Shown here: positions 17,401-27,670 of the stretch, piece after piece | Layout of the letters: every line of letters starts with the position of its first letter | Numbering within the stretch: the stretch's first letter is position 1 | NCBI GenBank assembly: GCA_013115125.1 | Contig: JABANN010000420.1 | Span: 1-30,544 of the forward strand | Reading direction: 5' to 3' | DNA length: 30,544 nucleotides | Source of the DNA: Perkinsus olseni | Lineage: Eukaryota > Perkinsozoa > Perkinsida | Notes under the pieces: generated by a model | What the model saw: only the letters and a program-made list of their open reading frames with translations | The model's database searches: none | What the model was told of the DNA's origin: nothing | Position numbers and translations under genes: made by a program

Positions 17401-20231
17401 GAGTAACAATCCCGACTGCGAAAACTCGCGCTCATCCCTAGGGGGCATTCGCGATAATGAGTAGAAAATAGAATACTTGTGCGTGGCAGGGCAACTCCTG
17501 GAGCCAGTAGAGCGGCTCTGTGTGGATGACACAGCGAGGGCTCTGCTCCCGCCCATGATTCGAGACGGCCGAGGGGACTGTCCACTACTCTATCCAGCTC
17601 AACCAGGCGCAACCGCTGCGACGACGACCACTGCTGCGGGGACAACTTCCACTGGTAAGGTTGAGTTTCGCTCGCCCGAGGATGGTCGGGCGAAGAGAGC
17701 GTTCGCAGGCTCTCTGGCGAAGGTCGTCGGGGCTTACGGAATGAACGTCACTGCGCCACGAAATTCGGTTGGGTCTGCCGGCCACCATGGCGATTATGCT
17801 GGTAGCCCGACCGCCTCGCTCGCCCTTGCTGGTAGCCACCGAGCTCAGGTGTACTGTATCCGGTGAAGATAGTCGTCGAATCGGCGAGGCAGCTGAGAGC
17901 GCAGACCCACGCAGCCAGTGGTAAGGCCTCCTTACCGCTGTAAACCTCCTTTTTGAATTCGACTTATTGTAGTCTGTGGACGCTGCAATGAGTGTCTGAT
18001 GCGAGCTAGCAGCGACCCGGATACCAACAAGGCGGCCAGCGCGAACCACAGTGACATGGACAGGCTTGTGTGGGCCCTCTCGTTGTAGCACGCCTCCGCT
18101 ACTCCGAATTTTCAGAGCGTGTCAGAACTGCGGGCTAACTGTGCATTGGCGCTGCTTCCTGCGACCCGGCCTGCCGCCTCTCAACGTTCTTGATTATGAT
18201 GATTCTAAGGTGCTCGCATCGCTCCGCCGAAATCTTTCTAATCCTTGGATCAGTTAACATCAGCGATGTATCACTGCCCGTACCCACTGGCCGCTAGGAG
18301 TCAGGATGGCACTTTCCTTTGCGAACGTTGCAAGTATGTTAAAGAATTCGGCGACCTGCAGGAGCAATCTGACGTGAAAACCGACGCAGCAGAAGAACCC
18401 CCGGGGGAAGAGACGACTGCCGTGGACGCAGTTCAGGTAAGTGGCGCTCGGGAGGCAGTGCACGACCGGGCAGTCGCTTCTTTGTATCGAACTCCTTCAC
18501 CGAAGAGTTCGAAGGCTTCGCAATTCCGTAACGCTATCCACATGAGGCGATTCAGGAAAAGCCGCATGACTCATCGCTCAGGCCCAGGAGGCCGGTCGTA
18601 CAGGGTCGGTTAAATTTTCTGACACCTACTGCATCCTATGCCAGCAGCTAGGAGGCCTCCTCGTCCGAGTTGAGAACACTGAGGAGCGTCAGTGGGACCC
18701 GCACGGCTACTGGGTATCGCCGGGCTGTCGGCGATGTTGCGAGCAAACGCTCAGGTCCACCCGCGCTGCGTTTACTGGCTACTGCCAACTCAATCACTCA
18801 GCCTCAATATGACGACTACTCCAATTGACATAAATTCTCATGCACTGATAAAGTCGATACCGAAAGATGTAGAGCAGCGAAGGGCATGTGCATGCGTGCA
18901 GTCGTAACCCGACAGGCACACTTCAGTCTGTGCTGGATATGCGGCCAGCGCTCTGGATGCACTGTAAAATGTGCGAAGGCCGGTTGCCTGTAGGAATCAG
19001 TGCCGATCAATACCTGATCTATTGTGCGCTCTCTGTTTAGCCGACGCTTTCATGTCTCCTGTGGTTGGTACACTGGCTGTCACTTCATCATAAAAAGTTC
19101 GTCTGGTGTGGTAAGAAATTTCTGCACGAAAGCAGTGGGTATATATAACTTCCCAAGGTCCTCGCGGGGTCAGCCTGTCGTCCGAGAAGCGGTGGCTCCG
19201 CTGCAGCTGGACAAAATCCATCCATCGACAAGCAAGTTCTCGAAGCTCTGCGGGACGGTAGGCTGTGTACTACCGGCTTTCCTCCATCTCCCACTGCAGA
19301 GCGGGCGCCGCTCAAACGCTACGCCTACTGCTCGAGCCATCGGCCGCCGAGGCTGACCGGAAGGAAAATCTCTAACGCGGTCGGCGGGGCTGCCGTGGAT
19401 GAGCCCAGGATGCTACCCCTGCCACACTGTAGGGTGATCTGAACGAACTCAGCCCTCATAATCCCCGTTCAGATGAGAGCCCCCTGCACATGCAGTACGC
19501 TAACGTTGTGCGAGCACGCGTGGTAAGTTGGGTGTCCTTCTCCGTTCCCTTATAATACAGACCCTTCAGCGAGGCGTTCGCCGGTGGTTTCAACGGGCTT
19601 CTTGTTGTTTTTAGAATAGCACCAATCTGTTCGTGCCGATCAATCCAGAGGCTGGCATCGCAGCAGATCAGCGCAAGAAGCGGAAGCTCTCGTCCAACGC
19701 CACACTACGAACACCGAAGAGTGAGTGCGGCCGCGTAACCGCACGTGGCAGAGTCTTGTTCTTGCAGAGTCGGCCAAACGAAAAGCGAAGCGACGCAAGG
19801 TGAAGCGAGACTCTCAGGAGTCCTCTACACCAGTCCTCGCTGGCAGCATCATCACCCGCGATGGGATCAGTACGCTTAAACCGGAGAACTCTTATTGAGA
19901 ACGGTTCGTCTCAGCTGAACTCGTCGATGTGGATGACTGGGAGGGGTCCTGTCCCAAGTGTGGCATCCCTTGGGACCCCAACGATCCAGGGCAGCTGATA
20001 GGCTGTGATGAGGTGCGTATCGGAGGGCTCGTGGCTTATGACTGTATTGCTGATCAGTGCGATGAGTGGTACCATATGGCCTGTGTGGGCCTTATATCAG
20101 CGCCCGAGGGGAAATGGTAAGGTGCTGCCCCCGCTCCAACATGAGGAGTTCGGTGGTGGTTCAGGTTCTGTCCGAATTGTTCCAAAGCGAAGACGCCTTC
20201 AAGGAAGCGATCACAAGGCCACGCACGTTAA
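14488..20231 (+). CDS. Multi-PHD chromatin reader with two PZP modules
   Basis: Firm exons, phases agreeing throughout: 15580-15632, 15677-15924, 15988-16105, 16424-16573, 16673-16817, 16870-16963, 17001-17077, 17709-17848, 17973-18081, 18116-18209, 18305-18436, 18582-18713, 18755-18900, 18927-18989, 19041-19110, 19158-19257, 19300-19394, 19433-19522, 19615-19720, 19768-19869, 19915-20116 and 20165-20231. Module 1: PHD (CSICGDGD, CDGCHFAAHQKC, ECLPC), knuckle region (AWAHVKCAVWIREC, MEPI), second PHD (CGICKSRVGAKVQC, FYHVSCAARYGL). Module 2: PHD (CGRC, CQNCGLTVHWRC, CERC), knuckle (CILCQQLGGLL, VHPRCVYW), PHD (CWICGQRSGCTVKC, FHVSC, YCSSH). Then a basic linker and a PHD with ECVGL-type EWYHMACVGL and WFCPNC. 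PHD-knuckle-PHD is known from BRPF, JADE and AF10, which bind histone H3. The 5' part (ATG at 14488, exons near 14784-14827, 14892 onward, and a frame ending at 15529) and the exon ending at 17654 are provisional. Confidence 0.8.
16574..16672 (-). mobile_element. Antisense tRNA-derived SINE-like sequence forming an intron
   Basis: Read on the minus strand, it starts CTGGGGGTAGTAGTGCAGGG (box-A-like TAGTGCAGGG), carries a box B at 16626-16615 (GGTTCGATCCCC), and ends near GCACCGGCGCAAAAT. On the plus str and the same 99 bases are a GT-AG intron of the PHD gene, from GTAAAA to CCCCCAG, and the flanking exons join in phase. A normal tRNA cloverleaf does not fold: box A and box B are too close and the T stem has mismatches. 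Called a tRNA-derived repeat, not a tRNA gene. Confidence 0.55.
17078..17300 (+). mobile_element. Intron containing two tRNA-like (box B) units
   Basis: Within the intron that starts at 17078 lies GGTCCCGGGTTCGATCCCCG (box B with a perfect five-pair T stem), followed by a seven-T run at 17119-17125, like a Pol III terminator. About 160 bp on, CGCAGGTTCGATCCCGGCA (17265-17283) repeats the box B of the 16574-16672 element. No acceptor stem could be paired for either, so they look like SINE remnants or tRNA pseudogenes. Confidence 0.45.
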
Positions 20232-20942
20232 TCTTTTGCACTATCAGCGACTGCAACGTCATATTACTAATATCATTGTTATTGCAGCGGTTAGACGAGA
20301 AAAGAGCTTGTTGTGTTGTTAAATCGAAGAGATCATCGTCGCAATCAGAGACACAATGTTATCGCGCGAGGAACCTATTCTTTGGGCCTGTCTCTATGCT
20401 GCTACGAACATGAGTACCCGAGGCGAATCCTTCATCAAGGTGCTCGAGAGAAAAGTTAGGCGTAGAACCTCCGAATTGCCCGAATAACTCACCCCACGGT
20501 ACGAGGCCGTATGTTCCTGGCACATCGGCTACGACCCTAACTAAGACTAAGCTGGCGATGGCTTAAGACGAACACATACACCGGACGTATTACGGATAGT
20601 GATCATCCACGCGACCATCGATCAATGATCGGGGCGTTGGAAGACCCAATAGAGCTGCCAATTGACGACATGAACACGAGGCAATGCTGTCTTCTAAGAA
20701 GCCGCGCCTTTAAATTTCCGAGTAATTATCGTGGTACTTATCGATTACCGCTATTTATCGTGTGAATGGACACAGTAAACGTCGTGGAACTACCAATACA
20801 GCCAACAACAACAACATCGCAGGAAAACTCGAGGGCCAAGCATCTCTATGAATGATGAATAATTGTCTCAATCGTATAGTAGCAAACAGTACACGTATGC
20901 CACTCTCAGAAGGACCCCATCACCACAAAGGACAGCGAATGC
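20232..20942. other. Convergent intergenic spacer
   Basis: It lies between the 3' ends of the PHD gene (plus) and the CNBP-type gene (minus). I see no further coding exon. An AAT/ATT-rich part near 20255-20285 ends in a polypyrimidine-AG that could serve an alternative last exon, but the frame is already closed at 20231. Confidence 0.5.
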
Positions 20943-21555
20943 TTAGTTAGGGCAGTCCCTGGCGAAGTGACCGGGCTGGCCGCACTTGAAGCAGTTCCTT
21001 CCCTCGGCACCTGAAATCACACGACATGAGATGCAACTCAGACAGCACAACACAAGGCATTAAGCGTGCGAAGGTCATTTATTACCACGTCCACGGGGAG
21101 CACGATCGCTCTCAGGCCTGGTATCCTCGTTGGGGCAGTCACGGGCGAGATGACCGGTCTGGCCGCAACGGAAGCAGGCACGGGTATCAGGGGCGGTGCA
21201 ATCCCTAATGGCAGAAGACACTTACGTGACTCAGGACCTATACCGTGCTTTATTACCTAGCGAAATGACCGACCTGACCGCACTTGAAGCAGGGCCTCTG
21301 GTTGGTCTGCTCATTGGGGCAGTCACGAGCAAGATGATCGGGCTTGCCGCAGTTGTAACAGTTCATGGGGCGGCGACCAGCAGGCTGAAAAATTACGATA
21401 CACACTCATACCACACCATTCCCAACACTTACGCGAGAGCTGGAGGCCTGAGGGCAGTCCCTGGCGAAGTGACCGGGCTCGTTGCAGATGAAGCAAGTAG
21501 AGGAAGAAACGCGATCGGTGGCGGTAGTGGTGGGAGTGGCGGCAGTATCAGCCAT
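20943..21555 (-). CDS. CNBP: CNBP/Gis2-type protein with five CCHC zinc knuckles
   Basis: Four exons on the minus strand: 21555-21433, 21384-21257, 21204-21086 and 21010-20943. They total 438 nt and give 145 residues with a TAA stop. Five knuckles of the form CX2CX4HX4C are visible: CFICNEPGHFARDC, CYNCGKPDHLARDC, CFKCGQVGHFARDC, CFRCGQTGHLARDC and CFKCGQPGHFARDC. The short linkers include one Arg/Gly segment (APRGRGAEGR). The family (human CNBP, yeast Gis2) binds single-stranded G-rich RNA and DNA and affects translation. The start MADTAATP was chosen because it directly precedes the first knuckle and gives the usual family length; upstream in-frame ATGs at 21612 and 21603 are possible. The second intron interrupts the third knuckle between Ala and Asp. 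Confidence 0.93.
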
Positions 21556-21712
21556 TATTTTAGGAAACGTATGATAGCTAGACCCTGAAGGGAGTAGTTG
21601 CATGCGATTCACTCAATGGCCTCTTAGGACGCAGCTCGACATAGCGCCCGTTAACAATGAAGGCCGGCAGCCGAATCGATCACCAGGGCGAGCGCAAACT
21701 CGAGTATCTTGT

Positions 21713-21778
21713 GCTCCCACTTTAGCCTATGCGGAGCGAAGGGAGGTCGTAGGTTCGATCCCTGGCGGGGGCTCTTTT
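21713..21778 (+). mobile_element. tRNA-like unit with box A, box B and T-run
   Basis: GCTCCCA (21713-21719) can pair with CGGGGGC (21766-21772) except at the last position. A near box A TAGCCTATGCGG (21723-21734) and a box B AGGTTCGATCCC (21751-21762) are followed by TTTT at 21775-21778. The unit is only about 60 nt and leaves no room for an anticodon arm, so it is a tRNA-derived remnant or SINE head. Confidence 0.4.
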
Positions 21779-21922
21779 CTCACGCGAAAATTCCGACTGA
21801 TGAATGAAAGTCAACATAGTGGAAGAAACTCATCACTAACGAGGCAATTGTATCAGAATGAATTCACACAGCACTGATAATGGTACACTGTGACGGTGGC
21901 CCAAAGGGCGGTGAGGGTAGCG

Positions 21923-22120
21923 TCAGAACCGCAGCGAGTGCATCTCTCGTTTCAACAGGGTCTCCATCATCTCCAACGGTAGCACATCTCCGCCTTGTGT
22001 AGTTGGAACGTAGCAGTCTCTCGCTCGAAGTAGCGCTTGAACGGACTCTTCGAGGACCCGAGCGCCACGAAGAACAGTCGACCGATCGCTTGACGCAAGC
22101 ATGCGTAAGGGGTTGATATC

Positions 22121-22154
<34 letters not shown>

Positions 22155-22834
22155 AACCCGAGAGGAACGCCCAAGATGTAAGACACCATACAGGTTAGAT
22201 GAGCCAGATACAAAACAGCCACGCTTGGGAACTGCTCTGACGACTGAGACAGGGCGGCGATATCGCCGTTAGAGGTCATAGGGAAGCCCCTGATGGTCCG
22301 ATACCGACCACTGCAGTTCTCTATAGGGTAGAGGTCGTTGGTGATCTCCTTGAGCATCACTAAGCGAATATAATAACGGCAAAACACTAAACTGAGCAGC
22401 ATCGTTCTCTGCGTCTTCTCAGCGCCCACCATGGGCTGTATTTTCACACGATAGCCCAAAGACTCCAGTTGTCGACTGGCGACCTTCACAACACTAGTAG
22501 GGCACTCCTCCTTCTGAAGTAGCACTCTTGCAAGCTTCCCTTTCAAACACTGAGCCTTCTTATTCTCCCGTCCAATGGCGAAGCGAAGGTCGTCTCGTCG
22601 ACGCCTCAACTCCTCCAACTTTCTCATGCGCACACGCCGGGGGTCTCCAGTAATAAGATCTTCCATCTTCCTCATAACCGCATTGGTCCTGCCGACGACA
22701 GCGACGTATTGACGATAGAACTCCCAAGTCGCCTCCACTTGAGCTATCAACGCGTCTATGGCGATGCTGCGGATCTCCGGAAAGGGAAGGACGTCGTCAT
22801 CGGGGAGATCGTCAGACGATGAAGACGAGGCCAT
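21923..22834 (-). CDS. ATG14/UVRAG (Vps38)-family PI3-kinase complex subunit
   Basis: An intronless minus-strand frame of 303 residues from the ATG at 22834 (MASSSSSDDLPDDD); an ATG 11 codons upstream is also open. Residues about 20-115 are charged and helical (RMRKLEELRRRRDDLRFAIG), a coiled coil. The C-terminal half carries the family signature: LKEITNDLYPIENCSGRYRT, IRGFPM, then AVLYLAHLTCMVSYILGVPL. In UVRAG and Atg14 the equivalent is a YPI motif, a strand ending in a small turn, AxLGYxAHLVxxxSxxLxVPL and then a Ser-rich loop. Here that loop is expanded to ten serines, encoded by a CTG/CAG triplet run (22122-22151). Known members join Vps34, Vps15 and Beclin 1 in autophagy and endosomal trafficking. 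No N-terminal C2 domain is visible in this frame. Confidence 0.72.
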
Positions 22835-24542
22835 GAGGGAAGGGTGTGCTCGCAAATAACATACCACTACTACGATTCAGCGAAAGGCTTCCTTCAAAAA
22901 ATTCTCACAAAACCGAGCTTGGTCTCAAGATTAGTTCGTGATGACACTCCCTTATTGAGTATAAACCCAACACCACCACGGAAGCCCAACCAATTCTTTC
23001 AAATGATGATGATGAAACGACTGACTCGTCAAAAGCGATAGTAGCAGTAATAGGTTAACCGGACTTTCTCATGACGCCCTAGTCTTGACGGCTAGAGGTG
23101 CCAGAAAACTCTTCCTGCGACGAAACAGAAGGCTGACAGTAACACAACCGCTACTACGCAGCCTGAGAGCAGACGAACTTCAACATATTAACTTTATCGA
23201 GTAACGGAGCTACTTCCCATCGATCCACCTGATATGAGTGGGCGAGTACAGAAAGGAATGCTACTGGTAACGATCGTGAAGCGAAATACAACAGGCACAT
23301 TACTTCACATTAATCGGCGACCTTCACGAGAGAAAAAAAACAATGCCAAAGCAACAGCATCAGCAACAACAGCAGCAGCCGACAACAGCCGCACTAATAG
23401 TAGTACAGCAAGAAACGAGACGACCGTCAACCAACAAGAGAGACTCCTGTACATCGATGATGATGCCGCTATAATGCAAACGGTGATCCTGGCCCACCGC
23501 CGTCTTTGGTGATGAAACCACAACACAGTTGATAATGTTACGATACTTCAAATGCAGCACTGGCAAGGCGCGAGCCAAACTGGGATGGAAACGCTCATGT
23601 GGTTCGCCCAAAGTGGCTCGACGCTGAGTCCAGTATACGAGAGAATCAACGGTCGTTACTACCGGCATTAGCCATGGTATAAAATTACTATTTCTACTAC
23701 TACTACCGGCCGGCCTCTCGACGAACGACGAAATTGAACCCTTTATTGAAAATTACCGCGCGCCACGAAATTAGACAACTCCGGTGGTGACACGATCGTT
23801 GCCCTAGGAGAGATCGCAGGCAAACAGCCAGAACTGCATCCCATAGCGATCAACCGATCAGGCGGAGACAAACGAGGTTCGTGAATACCAGCAAGAGGGC
23901 AGCCATCGGGCGAACGAGAGAAGGAAAACGTCACACGACCTTCCCCTAAGTTCGAACGCCCCATGGCAGCCGCGGCCAGCCGATGGCACTTAACACAGTT
24001 AACGAGAGGCAGACGAGAATAGTACAGAAGCGGAAGCGACGACCACGGTCGTAGCCGCCACTAGGATACAATAAATGAGCCATGTTACATCTGATACTTA
24101 TTAGAATTGGGGCCTCGACACTGGGGTAGGGAAGCGCCTGTTACGAATGGCGGACTTCATTTTACGACGACTGCTGATGATGATTATGATGAAAGGGAGT
24201 TAGGCCGAGTGATTGCGGCTGCCGGCTTCCATGGTCACATACCAAGCATTGGACGTGGTTCGACGCAGGGATGAGAGGAAGCCTCGCTGTTGTTGGTGTG
24301 ACGCGACGTGATGATTGTCAGTTGGGGAGCGGCCGGCCAGGTACGATGGGGAGGAAATGGACGACTCTCGCGGTACGTTGCCGAGGTGCTCCGAGGCGAC
24401 GGAATCTGCACGCACGCACAATAATGAGAATCCATGGGGTCTAACTCGCGTATCATTCCTCTTGTCAAATACCATGGTGACCTCAACCTAGGAGCGCAGG
24501 TAGCACGAGCTAAGATTCACGCATCACCCTAGGGTACCATCA
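22835..24542. other. Mostly unassigned minus-strand region
   Basis: Two minus-strand frames look protein-like but could not be linked into a gene: 23668-23360 (MPVVTTVDSLVYWTQRRATL, then LHLKYRNIINCVVV) and 23964-23743 (MGCSSGCLPAISPRATIV). They could be upstream exons of the UVRAG-like gene or a separate gene. A further minus frame at 24499-24200 (VEVTMVFDKRNDTRVRPHGF) may continue the first FHA gene. CAA/CAG-rich simple sequence occupies 23340-23400. Confidence 0.3.
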
Positions 24543-25401
24543 TCATCGACTAACGGGGGCCTCTCGACCAAAGGAGGCCTTTGTCGGGTGATTAATCTTA
24601 ACGAACTCATTCTCGCTCGGAAAATGGCCATTACCATACCACACCTTGACCAATTCGCCCGATCTCCCAACCGCAAGCTACCTTTTGCATCGTCGACATC
24701 GAAGCTCGCTGGCAACTTAACAGAGGGCACACACGATAGCGAGAATAGTGTCCGACCGACCTGATCGATACCACTACACCTCACATCGACCTGGCCGCTC
24801 CCCTACTTGAATTGCTGTAGGAGCGCCATCAGAGGCCAGAGGGACCTCACCGCCCCGAACTGCGACCAGTGTGCCGAACTTGGACATGAGATCCTGAGTG
24901 ATTGAAACTAGAAGATACCTTCAGAAAGAAGCTCGCGTCGATTGAATTTCGTGGCGCGCGAAATTGTGCTGATTTGCTTGTCTCTCACCACCTGAATCCA
25001 CACGTGGCCGTTTTCATAGCGGATACTGGCGTGTTTACGAGAGATGGAAACCTGAGACAGATGAATGGCAACCGATCCAAAAAAGAAGAAAAACCCAGAA
25101 TAAGAGCACTCATACCGCACTCGGAAGATTCCGTCCTGAAAGAACCCCGGATGAAAGATTCCACCGCTCATCTCTGAACCCGCTCTAAGACCAGAATGAT
25201 GAGTCCAACAATTGTCATGATTCTAGCATCGTGAAAAATGCATTTCTCGCGCGCCACAAAATTGTCAACAACTGCAAAATTGCAACTTACATCAGTAATC
25301 CTAACCTGACTCTCATGGCCCCTGCCGAGGATGACCGGTGTGTTGTCGGCAAGGCTGATGATATGCAGGCCCGATGGAGTTAGTGAAGATGTCGAGGACA
25401 T
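24543..25401 (-). CDS. FHA-domain protein (Nibrin-like FHA fold)
   Basis: Four minus-strand exons: 25401-25291, 25051-24992, 24893-24807 and 24677-24543. They join in phase 0 throughout and give 130 residues with a TGA stop. The FHA landmarks are in order: PVILGRGHESQVRITD (GR motif), VSISRKHASIRYENGHVWIQ (SRKHA motif), DLMSKFGTLVAV (equivalent of the S/T-x-[NK]-GT loop) and IQLAVGRSGELVKVWYG (last strands). FHA domains bind phosphothreonine peptides, often in DNA-damage signalling; the SKFGT form recalls Nibrin. The last exon has possible donors before the stop (for example GTTAGT after REAP, joining to VEVTMVFDKR near 24440), so the protein may be longer. Introns 1 and 2 each carry a copy of the GTGGCGCGCG motif. 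Confidence 0.72.
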
Positions 25402-25453
25402 CGAAGACGGGTCTGAGCATTACCATCATCGACCGCCGCCCAACGTGTAACCG

Positions 25454-26361
25454 CTATCTGCGGCAATTCCACCAAGGGCGACTTCGAACGTCCGAAGGGC
25501 GAGGTATGTTCGGAAAAAACATCTCGCATTTTTGACTCTCTCGTAGCCCACAACCACGGCAGTAAAACTCCTCGCTCCAACTCGCACACAGCGTCAAGGA
25601 GCCGTTGAGACGATGCAGAATCCTTCCATCCACTGTTTTACTAGCGGGAACAACGATTGTCAATCCGACCAATTTTCGGAAGTCGTTGATCGTGATCGGC
25701 CCGAGCATTTCAAGATTTCCGGAGAACCTCATCTATGGCATCCTACGCAAACGATTACGCCCGAGTGAATGGTTCCGACCAACATTCGTCAGCTCAGCTC
25801 TTCTTAGGAATCCCCTCCGAAGTGACCTCTCCTCATTACCAGAATTTTCCTCGTTGCTGGCGAGCGACTCCAAGACAATGATCGGCGCGCGGAGTTGAGG
25901 TACCTCCACCAGAGTAGTGAGACTATCAGAGCCGGGCAGCCGTATCTAAGGCGAGTAGAGATGCTTTTTTGGCGAGACCTCGCTCGACCCCAAGATACTA
26001 TCCCTAGTCTTCCTACCACTCCATTCGGAACATTATGAATATCTTTTTGTATCATTGAAGTGCTCAGTTCTACGTCGAACCACCGATGGACGAGATCACA
26101 GATCCAAATTAAGCCTTGACATTTTCGTTCCGAACACTGTTCGAAAACATTCCAAAACCGTCTCGAGACAGTCAAGCCGGCAAGATTGTCTGCCGGGTGG
26201 TCCATCCTGGAGACTGACTGAATGGCACGGTTTCTCACTAAAACTGCAGGCACGAAGCGCCCGTATGAACAAGCCAGGAGAAATACGGGAGAAAGGGTTC
26301 CAGAAATGACCACCACCAGCCCTCCGTACATAAGTGGGATACAGTTGTTTGCAAAGCTCAC
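25454..26361 (-). CDS. Unidentified multi-exon minus-strand gene (partial model)
   Basis: Two exons join in phase: one ending at 26017 (DLVHRWFDVELSTSMIQKDI, then HNVPNGV) and 25945-25840 (IRLPGSDSLTTLVEVPQLRA, then PIIVLESLASNEENS), with introns GTAGGA-TTAG and GTAATG. A third stretch, 25732-25454, reads MRFSGNLEMLGPITINDFRK, LVGLTIVVPASKTVDGR, then CASWSEEFYCRGCGLRE with a possible CX2C. I could not join it to the second exon without an in-frame stop. The translations are protein-like with no stop for long stretches, but I recognise no family. It lies directly upstream of the first FHA gene on the same strand. Confidence 0.4.
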
Positions 26362-27670
26362 AGGAGAGCTGCTTATAGAAAAAGTGACAAGTGGCTAGTG
26401 CGTCGGTCTCATCGGGGAGCTCTAGACGACCGTTGATCCACCGCCGTAAACAGGACAGATGGACGTATCTTGAGGATAGCTGGCACGATACAGGTTAACC
26501 TACAACACGCATGCTCACCGGATACTTCCACTGCAGTTGCATGGCGCAATCATCGGGTCATCATCCTCAGCACCTGACCATGAGATCCTCCTAGACAATA
26601 ACCACGGGTAGCTAGGCAAAGCGACAGTCCTCTCTCGGGTGCTCATAGCATGGCAACAGTCGACGATTTTGTGGCGCGCGACATCGGATTCGACCGGCCC
26701 CTCTTCCCTTCAAAGCCAGCACTACCAAGAGGCGAGGTGATTCACAACAATCTTCAGGGAAACAGGACGTTGCCCCCACGTTATCACAAATATCGGGGAA
26801 AAAACTTTTCGAGCATTGCCCGCCGCTTGAGGACCCGCAGCGTCTTGATCAACCCTTCTGCTTACCTTCCATCAGACATATCTTACACACTAGCTTCTTA
26901 GCCTCCTCTGTACCACCACCGACGGCCGTGACGAACGAGGGATCTGCAGGAAGGGGACGTTGGCACATGAGAAGGTCGGTTGGCAGGCCCAGATTGCACG
27001 GGAGAATCAACCAAGAGCCACCAGTGTTTCCATCTTACTCGATGCAGTGCCACTACTAGAGAGTTGAATTTCGCCTTGGTTAATTGTTCTGGACGGACGA
27101 CGAGGGACGACGCTATCGCTGCCGCCGGACGACGATCGCGAACCTGCGGTAACCGTCATTCTCGCGCGCCACAAAAATAAGGTCGCACTTCTATGGAATG
27201 AACGGCTCAACTGGCGCTTCCTCTGACGGTAGGTTCGTGCCAAGTCTAGCGACGGCCACTGAAATAACAGGAGTCGGGAGGTCCCGGGTTCGAACCCCGG
27301 CGAGGACGTACAGCATCCTCCTCATCTTCGCTGCCCATACACGTCTCTGCCGAGTCCGAGCGGCAGGCCATCGAAGACGCATCGGTGGCATCATCAGCAT
27401 CATCCAGAATTATCTGGCAACGAGCTGTAAAATAAAAGAGAGAATTTTTTCACAGAAAAAGTTGAGCAATGATACAGCAAGTTCGAAAGTCCCAAGTTTG
27501 TTGTGCTCTTCGTGAGAGACTTCTGTAGTTGCAGCAAAGTTCAATCATGGAGGGGACGAGCTAACACGCGGGCCAACAAATTTTTCTCAGCTTCAAGTCC
27601 TAGGAAGCATACCACACTACTTGATACGGGCAGCAGCGGTCATCAGAGTGTACGGCAACGAAGAGCTCAC
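26362..27670. other. Region with no firm gene; probable 3' exons of the second FHA gene
   Basis: Between 27190 and 27550 on the minus strand, two acceptor-like polypyrimidine tracts (before 27526 and before 27427) open frames such as EVSHEEHNKLGTFELA and RCQIILDDADDATDASS. Their phases do not give a unique continuation of the gene at 27671-28905. The plus-strand tRNA-like sequence at 27270-27310 lies inside the last of them. From 26362 to 27190 I see no gene beyond two copies of the GTGGCGCGCG motif. Confidence 0.3.
27201..27310 (+). mobile_element. tRNA-like sequence with strong box B
   Basis: CGGCTCAACTGG at 27205 resembles box A with one mismatch. GGTCCCGGGTTCGAACCCCG has a perfect five-pair T stem and box B. 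The spacing between the two is about 75 nt and the acceptor half CGAGGAC has no good partner, so a functional tRNA is unlikely. It shares the T-arm sequence with the unit at 17093. Confidence 0.35.

Larger units (their letters stand above)
23757..27172. repeat. Five dispersed copies of ATTTYGTGGCGCGCG
   Basis: The exact 10-mer GTGGCGCGCG occurs at 23757-23766 (minus), 24951-24960 (plus), 25248-25257 (minus), 26671-26680 (plus) and 27163-27172 (minus). Each is preceded on its own strand by a T-rich stretch (AATTTC, AATTTC, AATTTT, GATTTT, TTTTTT-like). The first two copies form a perfect 16-bp inverted pair, and the third and fourth match at 15 of 16. I saw no other copy in the window. Confidence 0.85.

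Noticed and set aside
17133-17645. 170-codon minus-strand ORF with RDRTCDLCDLP
   Set aside because: Again a translation of tRNA-like sequence, overlapping introns and an exon of the PHD gene on the other strand.
19896-19898. In-frame TGA between the basic linker and the last PHD finger, suggesting a broken gene or stop-codon read-through
   Set aside because: It lies inside a 45-nt GT-AG intron (19870-19914) whose removal keeps the phase and joins DGI to ELVDVDDWEGSC.
23757-24960. A DNA transposon bounded by 16-bp inverted repeats
   Set aside because: Exons 3 and 4 of the FHA gene lie within it and exon 2 outside, and no transposase is visible between the repeats.
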